A stretch of 64,000 nucleotides of DNA from Pseudomonas antarctica (lineage in GTDB: Bacteria > Pseudomonadota > Gammaproteobacteria > Pseudomonadales > Pseudomonadaceae). The notes beneath the pieces were generated by a model that saw nothing but the letters and a program-made list of their open reading frames with translations, ran no database searches and was not told where the DNA came from. The DNA is taken from NCBI RefSeq assembly GCF_001647715.1, contig NZ_CP015600.1, forward strand, positions 6,014,001-6,078,000, written 5' to 3'. Both the position numbers and the translations under genes were made by a program. Shown here piece after piece: positions 1 to 7,360 of this stretch (position 1 is the first letter of the stretch; every line of letters begins with the position of its first letter).

Positions 1-219
1 GTAGTCGGGTGTGTGGTGCAACTGGCGGGTATGGGCAACACCGGTGATCAGCAGGCATAACTGAACGGCGCGCGTGTTCGCCAAGGCGTGCGCCGAGTCG
101 AGCAGGCGAACGTCTTCACCCAAGGCGTCACTGGCTTCTTCCAGCACGGCGGCCGGCAGCGCCTGGAGCATCCCCGTGCGTTGGGCGCCCTGCCCCGGAA
201 ACACCAGAAGGCTGCTCAT
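1..219 (-). CDS. mdcH: Malonate decarboxylase epsilon subunit MdcH (malonyl-CoA:ACP transacylase), 5' part only
   Basis: This is the N-terminal 73 residues of an acyltransferase; the rest lies beyond the left edge of the window. It opens with MSSLLVFPGQGAQ, and GQGAQ is the hallmark of the FabD/MdcH malonyltransferase fold. In the family, MdcH loads malonate onto the phosphoribosyl-dephospho-CoA arm of the carrier protein MdcC. The start ATG overlaps the TGA of mdcG by 4 bases (ATGA), which supports both the start and translational coupling. It is the last visible gene of the mdc operon. Any transporter or mdcR regulator must be outside the window. Confidence 0.9.
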   Translation of the reverse strand, partial: MSSLLVFPGQGAQRTGMLQALPAAVLEEASDALGEDVRLLDSAHALANTRAVQLCLLITGVAHTRQLHHTPDY

Positions 220-812
220 GCCACGGCCTGCCACGGGTCAATCACCAGGTGCGCGCCGCCGGTGGTTTTCAGCAGCACACGGCGTGAACCACCGGCCCAT
301 TCGCGCAAGGCGACGGCGCCAAACGGGGTTTGCAGTTGCAGGTCCACGGCACACGGCGCCGTGTCCAATTGCGCCAGCAACGTTTGGGCGTCCTTGCGAT
401 CAAGCGGCTGGGGCGTGCGCAGAATCAAATCCAGATCGCTCAGGGCATGCAATGCCTCGATACCGCTTGCCAATTCAAAGCCGGCACTGCCGCTCACGCC
501 CCAATCTTGCTGTGCCAACAACGGCCGCAGTTGATCAAGTGCGCGCAACGCCGGTAAATCCCGTGGCGAGATCACGCCGCGCAGGGCTTGGGGCGTCACT
601 CGCCGTTGCACGGCTGCGAGGGGCATCACGGTCGCAAAACGCTGCTCGCGCCGTTGCCCGCGCACGCCGACCGCCACATAGCCCGGCTCAGCAATGGCGC
701 GACGCACCACCACCGGATGGCCGGCGCCAACGGCGTCCACCGCCCACGCCGGCGCATCGGCGGGCAAATGCGCCGGGGTCATGCCCCAGAGCAAATCGTG
801 GGCGTTCACCAT
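216..812 (-). CDS. mdcG: Phosphoribosyl-dephospho-CoA transferase MdcG (malonate decarboxylase holo-ACP synthase)
   Basis: The 198-residue product matches the MdcG family, which transfers the 2'-(5''-phosphoribosyl)-3'-dephospho-CoA group made by MdcB onto the serine of the carrier protein MdcC. It begins MVNAHDLLWGMTP. A nucleotidyltransferase-like segment follows, with a DLDLILRTP acidic motif near residues 127-135, where a metal-binding Asp pair is expected. The start overlaps the end of mdcE by 7 bases and its stop overlaps the mdcH start. The assignment rests on sequence resemblance plus its place in a complete mdc operon. Confidence 0.92.
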   Translation of the reverse strand: MVNAHDLLWGMTPAHLPADAPAWAVDAVGAGHPVVVRRAIAEPGYVAVGVRGQRREQRFATVMPLAAVQRRVTPQALRGVISPRDLPALRALDQLRPLLAQQDWGVSGSAGFELASGIEALHALSDLDLILRTPQPLDRKDAQTLLAQLDTAPCAVDLQLQTPFGAVALREWAGGSRRVLLKTTGGAHLVIDPWQAVA

Positions 813-1576
813 TGCTCCCGCAGCAGCTGGCGCACGTGGCTGGAGGCGGCACGATGAGTGGCGCCCAGCCGCCCTTTTAAATCAGGGCCTTCGATATCGT
901 TAATGGCGTGCATCAGGCAATCGCTGACCCGCACCACATCGTCCGCCGTGGGCTGTTCAATCTGGCTGACCGACAAGGTCTCCCAGAGCAAACCGAGGCT
1001 GGCATAACTGTCGATGTCATAGGCCATCGGCGCCACGCTGGCGGCCAGGGCTTCCAATTCTTCGACGCTGCGCAGGGTCACCCGCGCCGCCGAGGCTTTG
1101 CCCATGGCGTGCACCATCACGCCGGGGTCACGCAAGGCGATCAGGCGGTTGGCCTGGTAGCCGTGGGCGAGGAACGCGCCGGACATGGCCTTACCCACCA
1201 GCAGTGCAATCACCGGGTGCCCGGCCAGCCGGGCGCGGGCGTAGCTGTCGGCGGCGGCGGCCAGCGCTTGATGGATGCCGAGGGCTTCTTCGCGACGGCC
1301 GTAAGCTTGGCTGGGCACATCAACGATGGCGATGATGGGGCGCTTGTCGCCACGGGCGATGGCGTCGTCCACGGCCTTGGCCAGGCCCCAGCCTTCGAGC
1401 AGGCCGACTTCGCCGTTGCGCGCGCGCGGGAAGCGGTTTTGTGCATCGGTGACCACGGCGATGAAACGCACCGCGTGTTCACCCAACACGCCGTCGGCGA
1501 CTTTCAGCGAGGCCGGTAAACCTTCCACGGGCGTGGCGCCGTTGCTCAATGCGTTGAACCACTGCAACCCTCTCAT
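806..1576 (-). CDS. mdcE: Malonate decarboxylase gamma subunit MdcE
   Basis: This 256-residue protein is the gamma subunit of the biotin-independent malonate decarboxylase. With MdcD it decarboxylates the malonyl group held on the carrier protein to acetyl. It has a carboxyltransferase-like crotonase fold; the stretch from ARLAGHPVIALLVGKAMSG onward resembles the acetyl-CoA carboxylase alpha-type core. The start codon overlaps the mdcD stop (TGA within CTCATGA), as expected for subunits made in equal amounts. The enzyme is cytoplasmic. Nothing is unusual about its length. Confidence 0.95.
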   Translation of the reverse strand: MRGLQWFNALSNGATPVEGLPASLKVADGVLGEHAVRFIAVVTDAQNRFPRARNGEVGLLEGWGLAKAVDDAIARGDKRPIIAIVDVPSQAYGRREEALGIHQALAAAADSYARARLAGHPVIALLVGKAMSGAFLAHGYQANRLIALRDPGVMVHAMGKASAARVTLRSVEELEALAASVAPMAYDIDSYASLGLLWETLSVSQIEQPTADDVVRVSDCLMHAINDIEGPDLKGRLGATHRAASSHVRQLLREQW

Positions 1577-2415
1577 GAGCGTTCTCCTTGATACAGGTCG
1601 CGCACCGTGGCCGCGTCGATTTGCGGCGCGGCGTCCAGCTCGGCCAGGCGTGCCAGGTAGAAATCGGCACGGCGGCTGCGTTGTTGTGCAGGCAAGCCTT
1701 GTTGCAGCAGTTCAGTGACGGTCTGTTGAATCTGCGCCACATCGTCCGCCACATAACGGTCGGCCAAACCGCTGTTAAAGCGTTGCTCGCCGCCGGTCAG
1801 GCTCCAGATAAAGGGGCGGTCGCGGGAGTCGTATTCTTCCAGGCCGGCTTCCTGCTCGATCACCTGCGGGCCATTCAGGCCCAGGCGTGCTTCACGGGTG
1901 ACGACGAGGTAGCTGCACAACCCGGCAGCAATGGACATGCCGCCAAAGCAACCGACGCTGCCCGCCACCACGCCGATCACCGGCTGGTACTGGCGCAAGT
2001 CGACAATCGCCGCGTGGATATCGGCAATTGCAGCAAGCCCGAGGTTGGCTTCCTGCAGGCGTACGCCGCCGGTTTCCAGCAGCAGCACGGCGCGGGTCGG
2101 GATGCCCTTGCGGTTGTCTTCAGCCGCCAGCTCCAGGGCGCCAGCGATTTTCGCACCGCCGACCTCACCGAGGCTGCCGCCCTGGAAGTTGCCTTCGATA
2201 GCCGCAACCACCACCGGCAATCCGGCAATACTGCCCTTGGCGATCACCACACCGTCATCGGCCTGGGGCACCACGCCTTGGCGGCTGAGCCACGGTGACA
2301 TCACGCGCTGGAACGGATCAATCAGCTCGCGGTAAGTGCCGGCGTCCAACAAGGCCTTGGCCCGCTGCCGCGCACCCAGTTCGACAAAGCTGTGTTTGCT
2401 GAGCAAGTCAGTCAT
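1573..2415 (-). CDS. mdcD: Malonate decarboxylase beta subunit MdcD
   Basis: The 280-residue product is the carboxyltransferase-type beta subunit that pairs with MdcE for malonyl-S-ACP decarboxylation. The glycine-rich central segment (LLLETGGVRLQEANLG, about residues 125-140, and SVGCFGGMSIAAGL further on) is typical of acyl-CoA-binding oxyanion loops in this superfamily. The reading frame stays open for 25 codons upstream, but the ATG giving MTDLLSKHSF is preferred because it overlaps the end of mdcC by only 8 bases and gives the usual family length. Confidence 0.95.
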   Translation of the reverse strand: MTDLLSKHSFVELGARQRAKALLDAGTYRELIDPFQRVMSPWLSRQGVVPQADDGVVIAKGSIAGLPVVVAAIEGNFQGGSLGEVGGAKIAGALELAAEDNRKGIPTRAVLLLETGGVRLQEANLGLAAIADIHAAIVDLRQYQPVIGVVAGSVGCFGGMSIAAGLCSYLVVTREARLGLNGPQVIEQEAGLEEYDSRDRPFIWSLTGGEQRFNSGLADRYVADDVAQIQQTVTELLQQGLPAQQRSRRADFYLARLAELDAAPQIDAATVRDLYQGERS

Positions 2416-2707
2416 GGCCGATCTCCTCGAAACCCTGCTCCAGGCGCAAGCGCACCACGCCGGGGGTGGCGCCGAAATCGTGGATATCAATCTTCAAGGC
2501 TGGGGGCATCTGTTCCTGGAAGATCCGCTCAAACAGATGCTGCCAGCGTTGTTCGGCGCCATTTACCGAGGTCTGCACCTGAATAGTCAGCATGCCCGGG
2601 GTGCCCGGTTCCAGCAGCACTTCCAGGTCACCGGAGCCGACGCAACCCACCAGCGCACGGCCTGTTGGCGGCTGCCCGGCGGGGAATTCAAAGGATAAGG
2701 TTTCCAT
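2408..2707 (-). CDS. mdcC: Malonate decarboxylase acyl carrier protein MdcC (delta subunit)
   Basis: This 99-residue protein is the acyl carrier of malonate decarboxylase. It carries the 2'-(5''-triphosphoribosyl)-3'-dephospho-CoA arm on which acetyl is exchanged for malonate. Starting at the ATG (METLSF), the serine in GCVGSGDLEV falls at residue 25, the position reported for the modified serine in the Klebsiella protein. This supports the ATG over a GTG one codon upstream. The ATG overlaps the mdcB stop as TGATG. Confidence 0.93.
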   Translation of the reverse strand: METLSFEFPAGQPPTGRALVGCVGSGDLEVLLEPGTPGMLTIQVQTSVNGAEQRWQHLFERIFQEQMPPALKIDIHDFGATPGVVRLRLEQGFEEIGHD

Positions 2708-3540
2708 CACAACGCTCCGTCGAGGCGGTCGATAAACAGGCAGGCGGCCAACAGGTCGGCGGCGCCGCCGGGGGACGCATTCAGGGCCAGTAATTGCTGG
2801 TCGAGTTCGTGCAGTTGGCGGCGGCCGGCGAGGGTTGCGCTGCCACCTGCATCCAGCACAGCCTGGGCGCCGTGTTGCATGGCGTTGAGGCCCTCGATGC
2901 CTGCGCGGTAGAGCACGCAGGTATCGGCCAGGTCGGTCATGATTGCGAGCAAGGCGTCCAGGCGGGCGTTCTGTTCGCCGACATTTTGCTGACGGCTTTT
3001 GTGCAGTTGCGGCAGGCCTCGTTGTACAACCGAAGGGAAGCCCAGCTGCGCTTCTTCACGGGCACCGCGTGCGCCGTAACGTTGGGCGACTTGGGCGCCA
3101 TGGCTCAGCGGTTGGGGCGCGTAGCGGTCATTGAGCAAGGCCAGCCTGGCCGCAGTCAGCGTGATGGCGCGTGGTTCCAGGGCCGCAGCTGCGGTAAGCA
3201 AACCGAGTGCCCAGATCGCGCCGCGGTGGGTGTTCACGCCGTTGGTGGTGGTGAGCATGGCTTGCTCACCTTCGCGACCAATCCGCCCGAGGGCTTCGCG
3301 CAGCGGCAAACCGACTTCACCGAATTCAAGCGCGGCTTCAGCCATCGCCTTGAACATCGGCCACAGCGACAGCGCCGACGCGTGCATCAGGCCCAAGTGT
3401 AAATCGGCATGGGCGCCATTGCCGCGACGGTCGACCAAGGCGGGTTTTGGCGACAAGTCCGCCTCATCAATCAGCGCGTCGACGGCCATGTCCGCCAGGC
3501 GATCGGCGAGGCTCAGTTCATGCAGTTTGAGGGCGCGCAT
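2707..3540 (-). CDS. mdcB: Triphosphoribosyl-dephospho-CoA synthase MdcB
   Basis: The 277-residue protein belongs to the CitG/MdcB family. It condenses ATP with dephospho-CoA to give the prosthetic-group precursor of the malonate decarboxylase carrier protein. Recognisable family segments are the N-terminal [21 protein letters not shown] block (about residues 37-57) and the [15 protein letters not shown] block near residue 100, both rich in His, Asp and Gly. It sits directly after mdcA and overlaps mdcC by one base, so it is almost certainly on the same transcript. Confidence 0.94.
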   Translation of the reverse strand: MRALKLHELSLADRLADMAVDALIDEADLSPKPALVDRRGNGAHADLHLGLMHASALSLWPMFKAMAEAALEFGEVGLPLREALGRIGREGEQAMLTTTNGVNTHRGAIWALGLLTAAAALEPRAITLTAARLALLNDRYAPQPLSHGAQVAQRYGARGAREEAQLGFPSVVQRGLPQLHKSRQQNVGEQNARLDALLAIMTDLADTCVLYRAGIEGLNAMQHGAQAVLDAGGSATLAGRRQLHELDQQLLALNASPGGAADLLAACLFIDRLDGAL

Positions 3541-5211
3541 TTACCAGCTCCTGAACTTGGCGGGCGGGTTGTACAAGCCACCGGACCATTCCACCAGGTC
3601 GGCCACGCTCTTGGCGGCCAACAGTTCGCGGGTGGCGTCGGTGCGGCGGATACCGAGGTCTTCGGGCAACGCGATCAAGCCTTCGCGGCGCATGCGCGCG
3701 GTGTCCTTGGGGTTGTGGCGCATGCCGATAGCGGTGACGCCGGCGACAGCGGCGATCATCGCCTGACGCTCTTCCAGGGAGCGCGCCTTGTACAGGTAGG
3801 CGATGCCTTCTTCGGTGAGCAGGTGGGTGACGTCGTCGCCGTAGATCATGATCGGCGCCAGCGGCATGCCGCTTTTGCGTGCGACTTCCACCGCGTCGAG
3901 GGTTTCGACGAAGGTAGGTTTGCCGCCTTCCTGGAAGGTCTCGACCATTTGCACCACGAGTTTTTTGCCGCGTTCGAGCAAGGCTTCGGGCGCGTCATCG
4001 TGGCGCATATCCAGCCAGGCCGGGGTGCCATGGCGACGACCACGCGGGTCGTGGCCCATGTTCGGCGCGCCACCAAAACCCGCCAGGCGGCCACGGGTCA
4101 CGGTGGAGGAATGCCCGTCGCCGTCCACTTGCAGGGTGGCGCCGATAAACAGGTCCACCGCGTACTGGCCGGCCAGTTGGCAGAACATACGGTTGGAGCG
4201 CATCGAGCCGTCGCGGCCGGTGAAGAACACATCCGGCCGTGCGGCGATGTAGTTTTCCATGCCCAGCTCGGTGCCGAAGCAATGCACGCTTTCGACCCAG
4301 CCGCTTTCGATGGCGGGGATCAGGGTTGGGTGTGGGTTGAGGGTCCAGTTGCGGCAGATTTTGCCCTTAAGACCGAGGGACTCGCCGTAGGTGGGCAGGA
4401 TCAGCTCGATGGCGGCCGTGTTGAAACCGATGCCATGGTTGAGCGACTGCACATTGTGTTTTTCGTAGATGCCACGGATCGCCATCATCGCCATCAGCAC
4501 ATGCACCGGCTTAATGTGGCGCGGGTCGCGGGTGAACAGCGGCTCGATGTAGAACGGCTTGTCGGCCACCACCACAAAATCCACCCAACTGGCGGGGATG
4601 TCGACGCGCGGCAAGTCGGTCACGTCGTCCACCAACTGGTTGACCTGCACGATGACGATGCCATCACTGAACGCGGCGGGTTCGATCAGCGCCGGGGTGT
4701 CTTCGGTGCTTGCGCCGGTGTAGATATTGCCGGCGCGGTCGGCCATGAAACCGGCCGAGAGCACGACGTTGGGGATCAGGTCCACCACCAGCCGTGCGTA
4801 GAGTTCGATATACGTGTGGATCGCGCCGATTTCCAGCAGGCCGTCTTCGAGCAACTGGCTGATGCGCAGGGATTGGGTGCCGGCGAAGGAGAAGTCGAGC
4901 TTGCGCGCGATGCCCTTTTCAAACAGGTCGAGGTGCTCGGAGCGGCCGACGCTGGGCATGATCATGTGCAAATCGTGGAGCTTGGCCGGGTCGGCCTTGG
5001 CCAGGGAACGCGAGAGGAAATCGGCTTGCTTCTGGTTGTTGCCCTCCAGCACCACGCGGTCGCCAGGCAGGATCAGGGCTTCGAGAGCCTCGACGATCTT
5101 GTCGCTGGGCAGCACCGCCCCGTCTGCGTATTGTTTGACCAACCCGAGGCGCCGCTGCTTCTCGTCGCGCCGCCGCGTCCAGCGCGAGTCGGGGGTGATG
5201 GTTGTTGTCAT
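3541..5211 (-). CDS. mdcA: Malonate decarboxylase alpha subunit MdcA (acetyl-ACP:malonate ACP transferase)
   Basis: This 556-residue CoA-transferase-like protein exchanges acetyl for malonate on the MdcC carrier, the first half of malonate decarboxylation. The translated protein starts MTTTITPDSRWTRRRDEKQRR and matches the alpha subunit over its full length. A GGAG ribosome-binding site lies seven to eight bases before the ATG. It is the first gene of the minus-strand operon mdcA-B-C-D-E-G-H, whose order is the usual Pseudomonas one. Its upstream region holds a REPIN and the outer copy of a direct repeat that flanks a toxin-antitoxin locus. Confidence 0.96.
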   Translation of the reverse strand: MTTTITPDSRWTRRRDEKQRRLGLVKQYADGAVLPSDKIVEALEALILPGDRVVLEGNNQKQADFLSRSLAKADPAKLHDLHMIMPSVGRSEHLDLFEKGIARKLDFSFAGTQSLRISQLLEDGLLEIGAIHTYIELYARLVVDLIPNVVLSAGFMADRAGNIYTGASTEDTPALIEPAAFSDGIVIVQVNQLVDDVTDLPRVDIPASWVDFVVVADKPFYIEPLFTRDPRHIKPVHVLMAMMAIRGIYEKHNVQSLNHGIGFNTAAIELILPTYGESLGLKGKICRNWTLNPHPTLIPAIESGWVESVHCFGTELGMENYIAARPDVFFTGRDGSMRSNRMFCQLAGQYAVDLFIGATLQVDGDGHSSTVTRGRLAGFGGAPNMGHDPRGRRHGTPAWLDMRHDDAPEALLERGKKLVVQMVETFQEGGKPTFVETLDAVEVARKSGMPLAPIMIYGDDVTHLLTEEGIAYLYKARSLEERQAMIAAVAGVTAIGMRHNPKDTARMRREGLIALPEDLGIRRTDATRELLAAKSVADLVEWSGGLYNPPAKFRSW

Positions 5212-5310
5212 GGTCGCTCCACGGGGTTTACTGTCGTGGGCTTACCTTAGGAGTGAATCCGGGGGGCATCAATCAAGCCCAACGGCGGATCGTTACGGCT
5301 GGAGTAACGG

Positions 5311-5456
5311 ATCATCAGCAAACACTGAGTTTGAGCCGACTGAAGATTAAAAATGTAGGAGCGGGCTTGCTCGCGAATGCGGTGGGTCAGTTACACATGT
5401 ACCGACTGACACCCTGCATTCGCGAGCAAGCCCGCTCCCACATTTGTTCGGTGGTG
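5311..5456. repeat. Direct repeat copy A (about 146 bp, contains a REPIN)
   Basis: This segment recurs in the same orientation at 6583-6728. The last 99 bases (5358-5456) are identical to 6630-6728. The part before them is about 80 percent similar by eye, sharing for example ATCAGCAAA, GAGCCGA and TGAAGAT in the same order. The two copies bracket the HEPN/nucleotidyltransferase genes. Because the similarity extends about 45 bases beyond the REPIN, this is a duplication of one locus and not two independent REPIN insertions. Confidence 0.9.
5351..5445. repeat. REPIN, GAGCGGGCTTGCTCGCGA type, upstream of mdcA
   Basis: Two inverted REP sequences (left GGAGCGGGCTTGCTCGCGAA, right its inverted form ending GCCCGCTCCCACATTT) enclose a short variable loop. 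It lies inside direct repeat A. Confidence 0.92.
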
Positions 5457-5471
5457 TTCAGAAGAGTCACG

Positions 5472-5906
5472 TCATTGCCACTGATGGACAGCCAACACGT
5501 CTTCCACTTTATTCAGCAGTGTTATCGCGCCATCCATCAACTGCCCCAGCAGCGCCTCATCCTCATCCATATACCCTTCGTACTCCGCCAGGTTTCGGCG
5601 CTCATGACACAGCGCTAATAACCTCACCTGCACCTTGTTCGCGTCGGCGGAGTGAATCAGACATTGAAAGACCAAATAGCGTTTGTCAGAACGATAGCCT
5701 TGCAAACGCAAGGCCGTGAGCGCGATGGCGTGGGCAGCGTTGTATGCCAGGTCGAAACGACTGGCGAACGACAACAGTGGGTTGCCCGCATCCCTTAATC
5801 GGTCCCGGGCCGAGCGCATCAGTCCATCACACTCCTTGCGATCCGGCGGCTCTGCCTTCAAGCCACCGCTACGTTGCAGGTTCTCCAGGTTTGGCTTGCT
5901 GTCCAT
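5472..5906 (-). CDS. HEPN-domain protein, likely RNase toxin of a HEPN/MNT pair
   Basis: The 144-residue protein looks like a HEPN helical-bundle protein. It has SRFDLAYNAAHAIALTALR (about residues 49-67) and RLLALCHERRNLAEYEGY (about residues 96-113). The latter contains an R-x5-H arrangement, compatible with the RX4-6H catalytic motif of HEPN RNases, followed by the RN..EY signature common in stand-alone HEPN proteins. It overlaps the upstream nucleotidyltransferase gene by 38 bases, so the two are translationally linked, as in HEPN/MNT toxin-antitoxin modules. Toxin activity is inferred from the family and the pairing. Its 3' end abuts direct repeat A. Confidence 0.78.
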   Translation of the reverse strand: MDSKPNLENLQRSGGLKAEPPDRKECDGLMRSARDRLRDAGNPLLSFASRFDLAYNAAHAIALTALRLQGYRSDKRYLVFQCLIHSADANKVQVRLLALCHERRNLAEYEGYMDEDEALLGQLMDGAITLLNKVEDVLAVHQWQ

Positions 5907-6498
5907 CCGTGGATTCCAGGGGGTTGCCCCCCATCAGATTGATCTTGTCCTGCTGCACGACCCGCTGCACAAAACTGTTCCCGGCATTCCATTTGCCGAT
6001 CCAGTCTTCGAGGGTGTAAAGCGTCGGGTTGATGGTGCGGCCCAGTTGCTCTTCCAGCGGCATGAGCTGCTCCATGACTTCACTGTAGTTGAGGCTTTCA
6101 CCTATCAGCATCAGATCTATGTCACTGGATGAGTGCGCCTCGCCCTTGGCGATGGAGCCGTAGATGAACGCCCACGTCAGTTGCTCGGCGAAAGGCGCCA
6201 ATGCATTGCGCAAGGGTTCGTCCAGGCTCAGCGTCTTGCGCACGATGGCCAACAACTCCGAGTAAATCGGGCACTGGGGATTGGCTTGGTAGTGGGTCTG
6301 GTTGCCTTGGCGCGTCATGCTCAAGATGCCCGCCAACTGCAACCGCTCAAGTTCGCGGGTGAGGCTGCCCTTGCCCACTTGGGCCCAGCGGGCTATTTCG
6401 TTGGTGAAAAAACTTTGATCGGGCTTGCCAAAAAGCAGGCCCAGCACTTTTTGCTGGGTGACGGTGAAGAGCGCAGTGCTGAGCGGCAAGGTTTGCAT
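5869..6498 (-). CDS. Winged-helix/MNT nucleotidyltransferase fusion, likely antitoxin and autoregulator
   Basis: This is a 209-residue protein with two parts. Residues 1-75 or so resemble a winged-helix DNA-binding domain (VTQQKVLGLLFG, FFTNEIARWAQVGKGSLTRELERL, then a beta-wing-like GILSMTRQGNQTHYQ). Residues ~95-200 are a minimal nucleotidyltransferase with the motif GSIAKGEAHSSSDIDLMLIG, which holds the GS and the metal-binding D-x-D. In HEPN/MNT systems the MNT partner neutralises the HEPN RNase, in characterised cases by modifying it. The ATG is preferred over a TTG four codons upstream (6510); no clear Shine-Dalgarno decides this. Two palindromes just upstream suggest autoregulation by the HTH part. 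Confidence 0.8.
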   Translation of the reverse strand: MQTLPLSTALFTVTQQKVLGLLFGKPDQSFFTNEIARWAQVGKGSLTRELERLQLAGILSMTRQGNQTHYQANPQCPIYSELLAIVRKTLSLDEPLRNALAPFAEQLTWAFIYGSIAKGEAHSSSDIDLMLIGESLNYSEVMEQLMPLEEQLGRTINPTLYTLEDWIGKWNAGNSFVQRVVQQDKINLMGGNPLESTDGQQAKPGEPAT

Positions 6499-6513
6499 GG
6501 CGGCGGCCAAAGA

Positions 6514-6550
6514 GTCCCAAAAAGGGAACGATAGGTCCCTTTTTGGGAAC
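6514..6550. promoter_or_regulatory. Two-site palindromic operator in front of the HTH-MNT gene
   Basis: GTCCCAAAAAGGGAAC (6514-6529) and GTCCCTTTTTGGGAAC (6535-6550) share the core TCCC-N5-GGGA with mirror-image centres. They are spaced 21 bp apart, two helical turns. Their position just upstream of the wHTH-MNT start suggests binding by the wHTH domain. The protein-site link is inference. Confidence 0.7.
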
Positions 6551-6582
6551 GATCAAGTTTAAGCGGTTGGGTATAGGAAACG

Positions 6583-6728
6583 ATCAATCAGCAAATACTG
6601 GATTCGAGCCGAATGAAGATCAAAATGTGGGAGCGGGCTTGCTCGCGAATGCGGTGGGTCAGTTACACATGTACCGACTGACACCCTGCATTCGCGAGCA
6701 AGCCCGCTCCCACATTTGTTCGGTGGTG
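6583..6728. repeat. Direct repeat copy B (contains a REPIN)
   Basis: This is the partner of 5311-5456 in the same orientation, with the last 99 bases identical. It lies upstream of the HTH-MNT gene and between two copies of its palindromic operator. Confidence 0.9.
6623..6717. repeat. REPIN, GAGCGGGCTTGCTCGCGA type, inside direct repeat B
   Basis: Inverted REP halves flank the same loop sequence as the REPIN at 5351-5445. A matching loop would not be expected of an independent REPIN insertion. Confidence 0.92.
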
Positions 6729-6742
6729 CCTGTTAAGTAGCG

Positions 6743-6779
6743 GTCCTAAACAGGGAACGACCAGCCCCTATTTGGGACC
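6743..6779. promoter_or_regulatory. Diverged second copy of the two-site operator
   Basis: GTCCTAAACAGGGAAC (6743-6758) and GCCCCTATTTGGGACC (6764-6779) repeat the layout of the operator at 6514-6550, with the same 21-bp spacing. Together the two halves can also form a long imperfect hairpin (AGCGGTCC pairing with GGACCGCT), which could end transcription of the DUF6124 gene. The site ends 3 bp from that gene's stop codon. Confidence 0.6.
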
Positions 6780-6782
6780 GCT

Positions 6783-7031
6783 TTAACCTTCCGCCGCCGG
6801 GCTGACCTGCTCCAGCGCTCTATCGACCAGCAACTGGCCCAACTCGGCCATTTGCTGAACGCCGAGCATGATTGCGCGCTGGGAAGTATTCAGGTCAAAG
6901 GCTAGGTTGCAGGTCATGGCGTTCAGCGATGACAGGGTTTCACTGGCGTTGACGAGTAGAGCTTCGGTGTTCTGGTGGGGGTTTACGGTGAAGATATTGG
7001 ACGCGGGTGGATTAGGGGTAGGTTTAGCCAT
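6783..7031 (-). CDS. DUF6124 family protein
   Basis: This small 82-residue protein begins MAKPTPNPPASNIFTVNPH and continues with NTEALLVNASETLSSLNAMT. I recognise these segments, from memory, as the Pseudomonas-restricted family DUF6124; its function is unknown to me. The C-terminal half (SQRAIMLGVQQMAELGQLLVDRAL) is predicted helical. No signal peptide or membrane segment is visible. A GGAG lies about nine bases before the ATG. The long upstream leader is rich in hairpins and is described separately. The gene does not obviously belong to the neighbouring toxin-antitoxin operon. Confidence 0.75.
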   Translation of the reverse strand: MAKPTPNPPASNIFTVNPHQNTEALLVNASETLSSLNAMTCNLAFDLNTSQRAIMLGVQQMAELGQLLVDRALEQVSPAAEG

Positions 7032-7034
7032 GAT

Positions 7035-7250
7035 TTACAGCTCCGATATGTGATGGAGGCTGCCCTCATCCGCTTGCACGCGAAAATAGGGTGGCAGCCA
7101 TGCGCAGGTGTGCAAGACCGGGCATATCGGACCCCGGCAGACCCCAAGGGATCTCCCGCGCACAGCCGCCATAACAAATACAGCAGGCATAAAAAACGCC
7201 CGTTGAATGGCTATGGGCGTTGGTGCGCCGACATGTAACCGGACTTGCAC
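7035..7250 (-). other. Hairpin-rich leader of the DUF6124 gene, with a possible 71-codon leader ORF
   Basis: The stretch from about 7290 down to the DUF6124 start has no conventional gene. On the minus strand it contains CGGACgtgcaaGTCCG at 7240-7255 and an AACGCCC/GGGCGTT hairpin with a T-run (7193-7220). A frame starting at a GTG encodes MQVRLHVGAPTPIAIQRAFF and then a Cys-rich stretch, ending just before the DUF6124 ribosome-binding site. The frame also stays open further upstream. I have the impression that this leader recurs before DUF6124 genes, but I cannot verify that. It may be a regulatory RNA, a leader peptide or both. Confidence 0.35.
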
Positions 7251-7360
7251 GTCCGTGTCACCGTTTTTTCGATGACGAACGAAGACTAGCCGCCATCACT
7301 ACCCACAACAAGTTCATGCACCGCCCGAAATCTTGCAGGAAAAATCCGAACATTGGCCCA

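Noticed and set aside
3409..5250. 613-codon plus-strand open frame opposite mdcA
   Set aside because: It is a GC-driven shadow. The protein is rich in His, Gln, Gly and Val with no family motif, and mdcA on the other strand is unambiguous.
6783..6785. Idea that DUF6124 is the third gene of the HEPN/MNT operon
   Set aside because: It is separated from the HTH-MNT gene by about 280 bases containing a REPIN, two operator pairs and a terminator-like hairpin, and has its own leader.
7201..7270. Possible tRNA-like fold with a GGACTTGCACGTCC hairpin
   Set aside because: No acceptor stem, T-loop sequence or anticodon arm could be built. It is treated as part of a leader.
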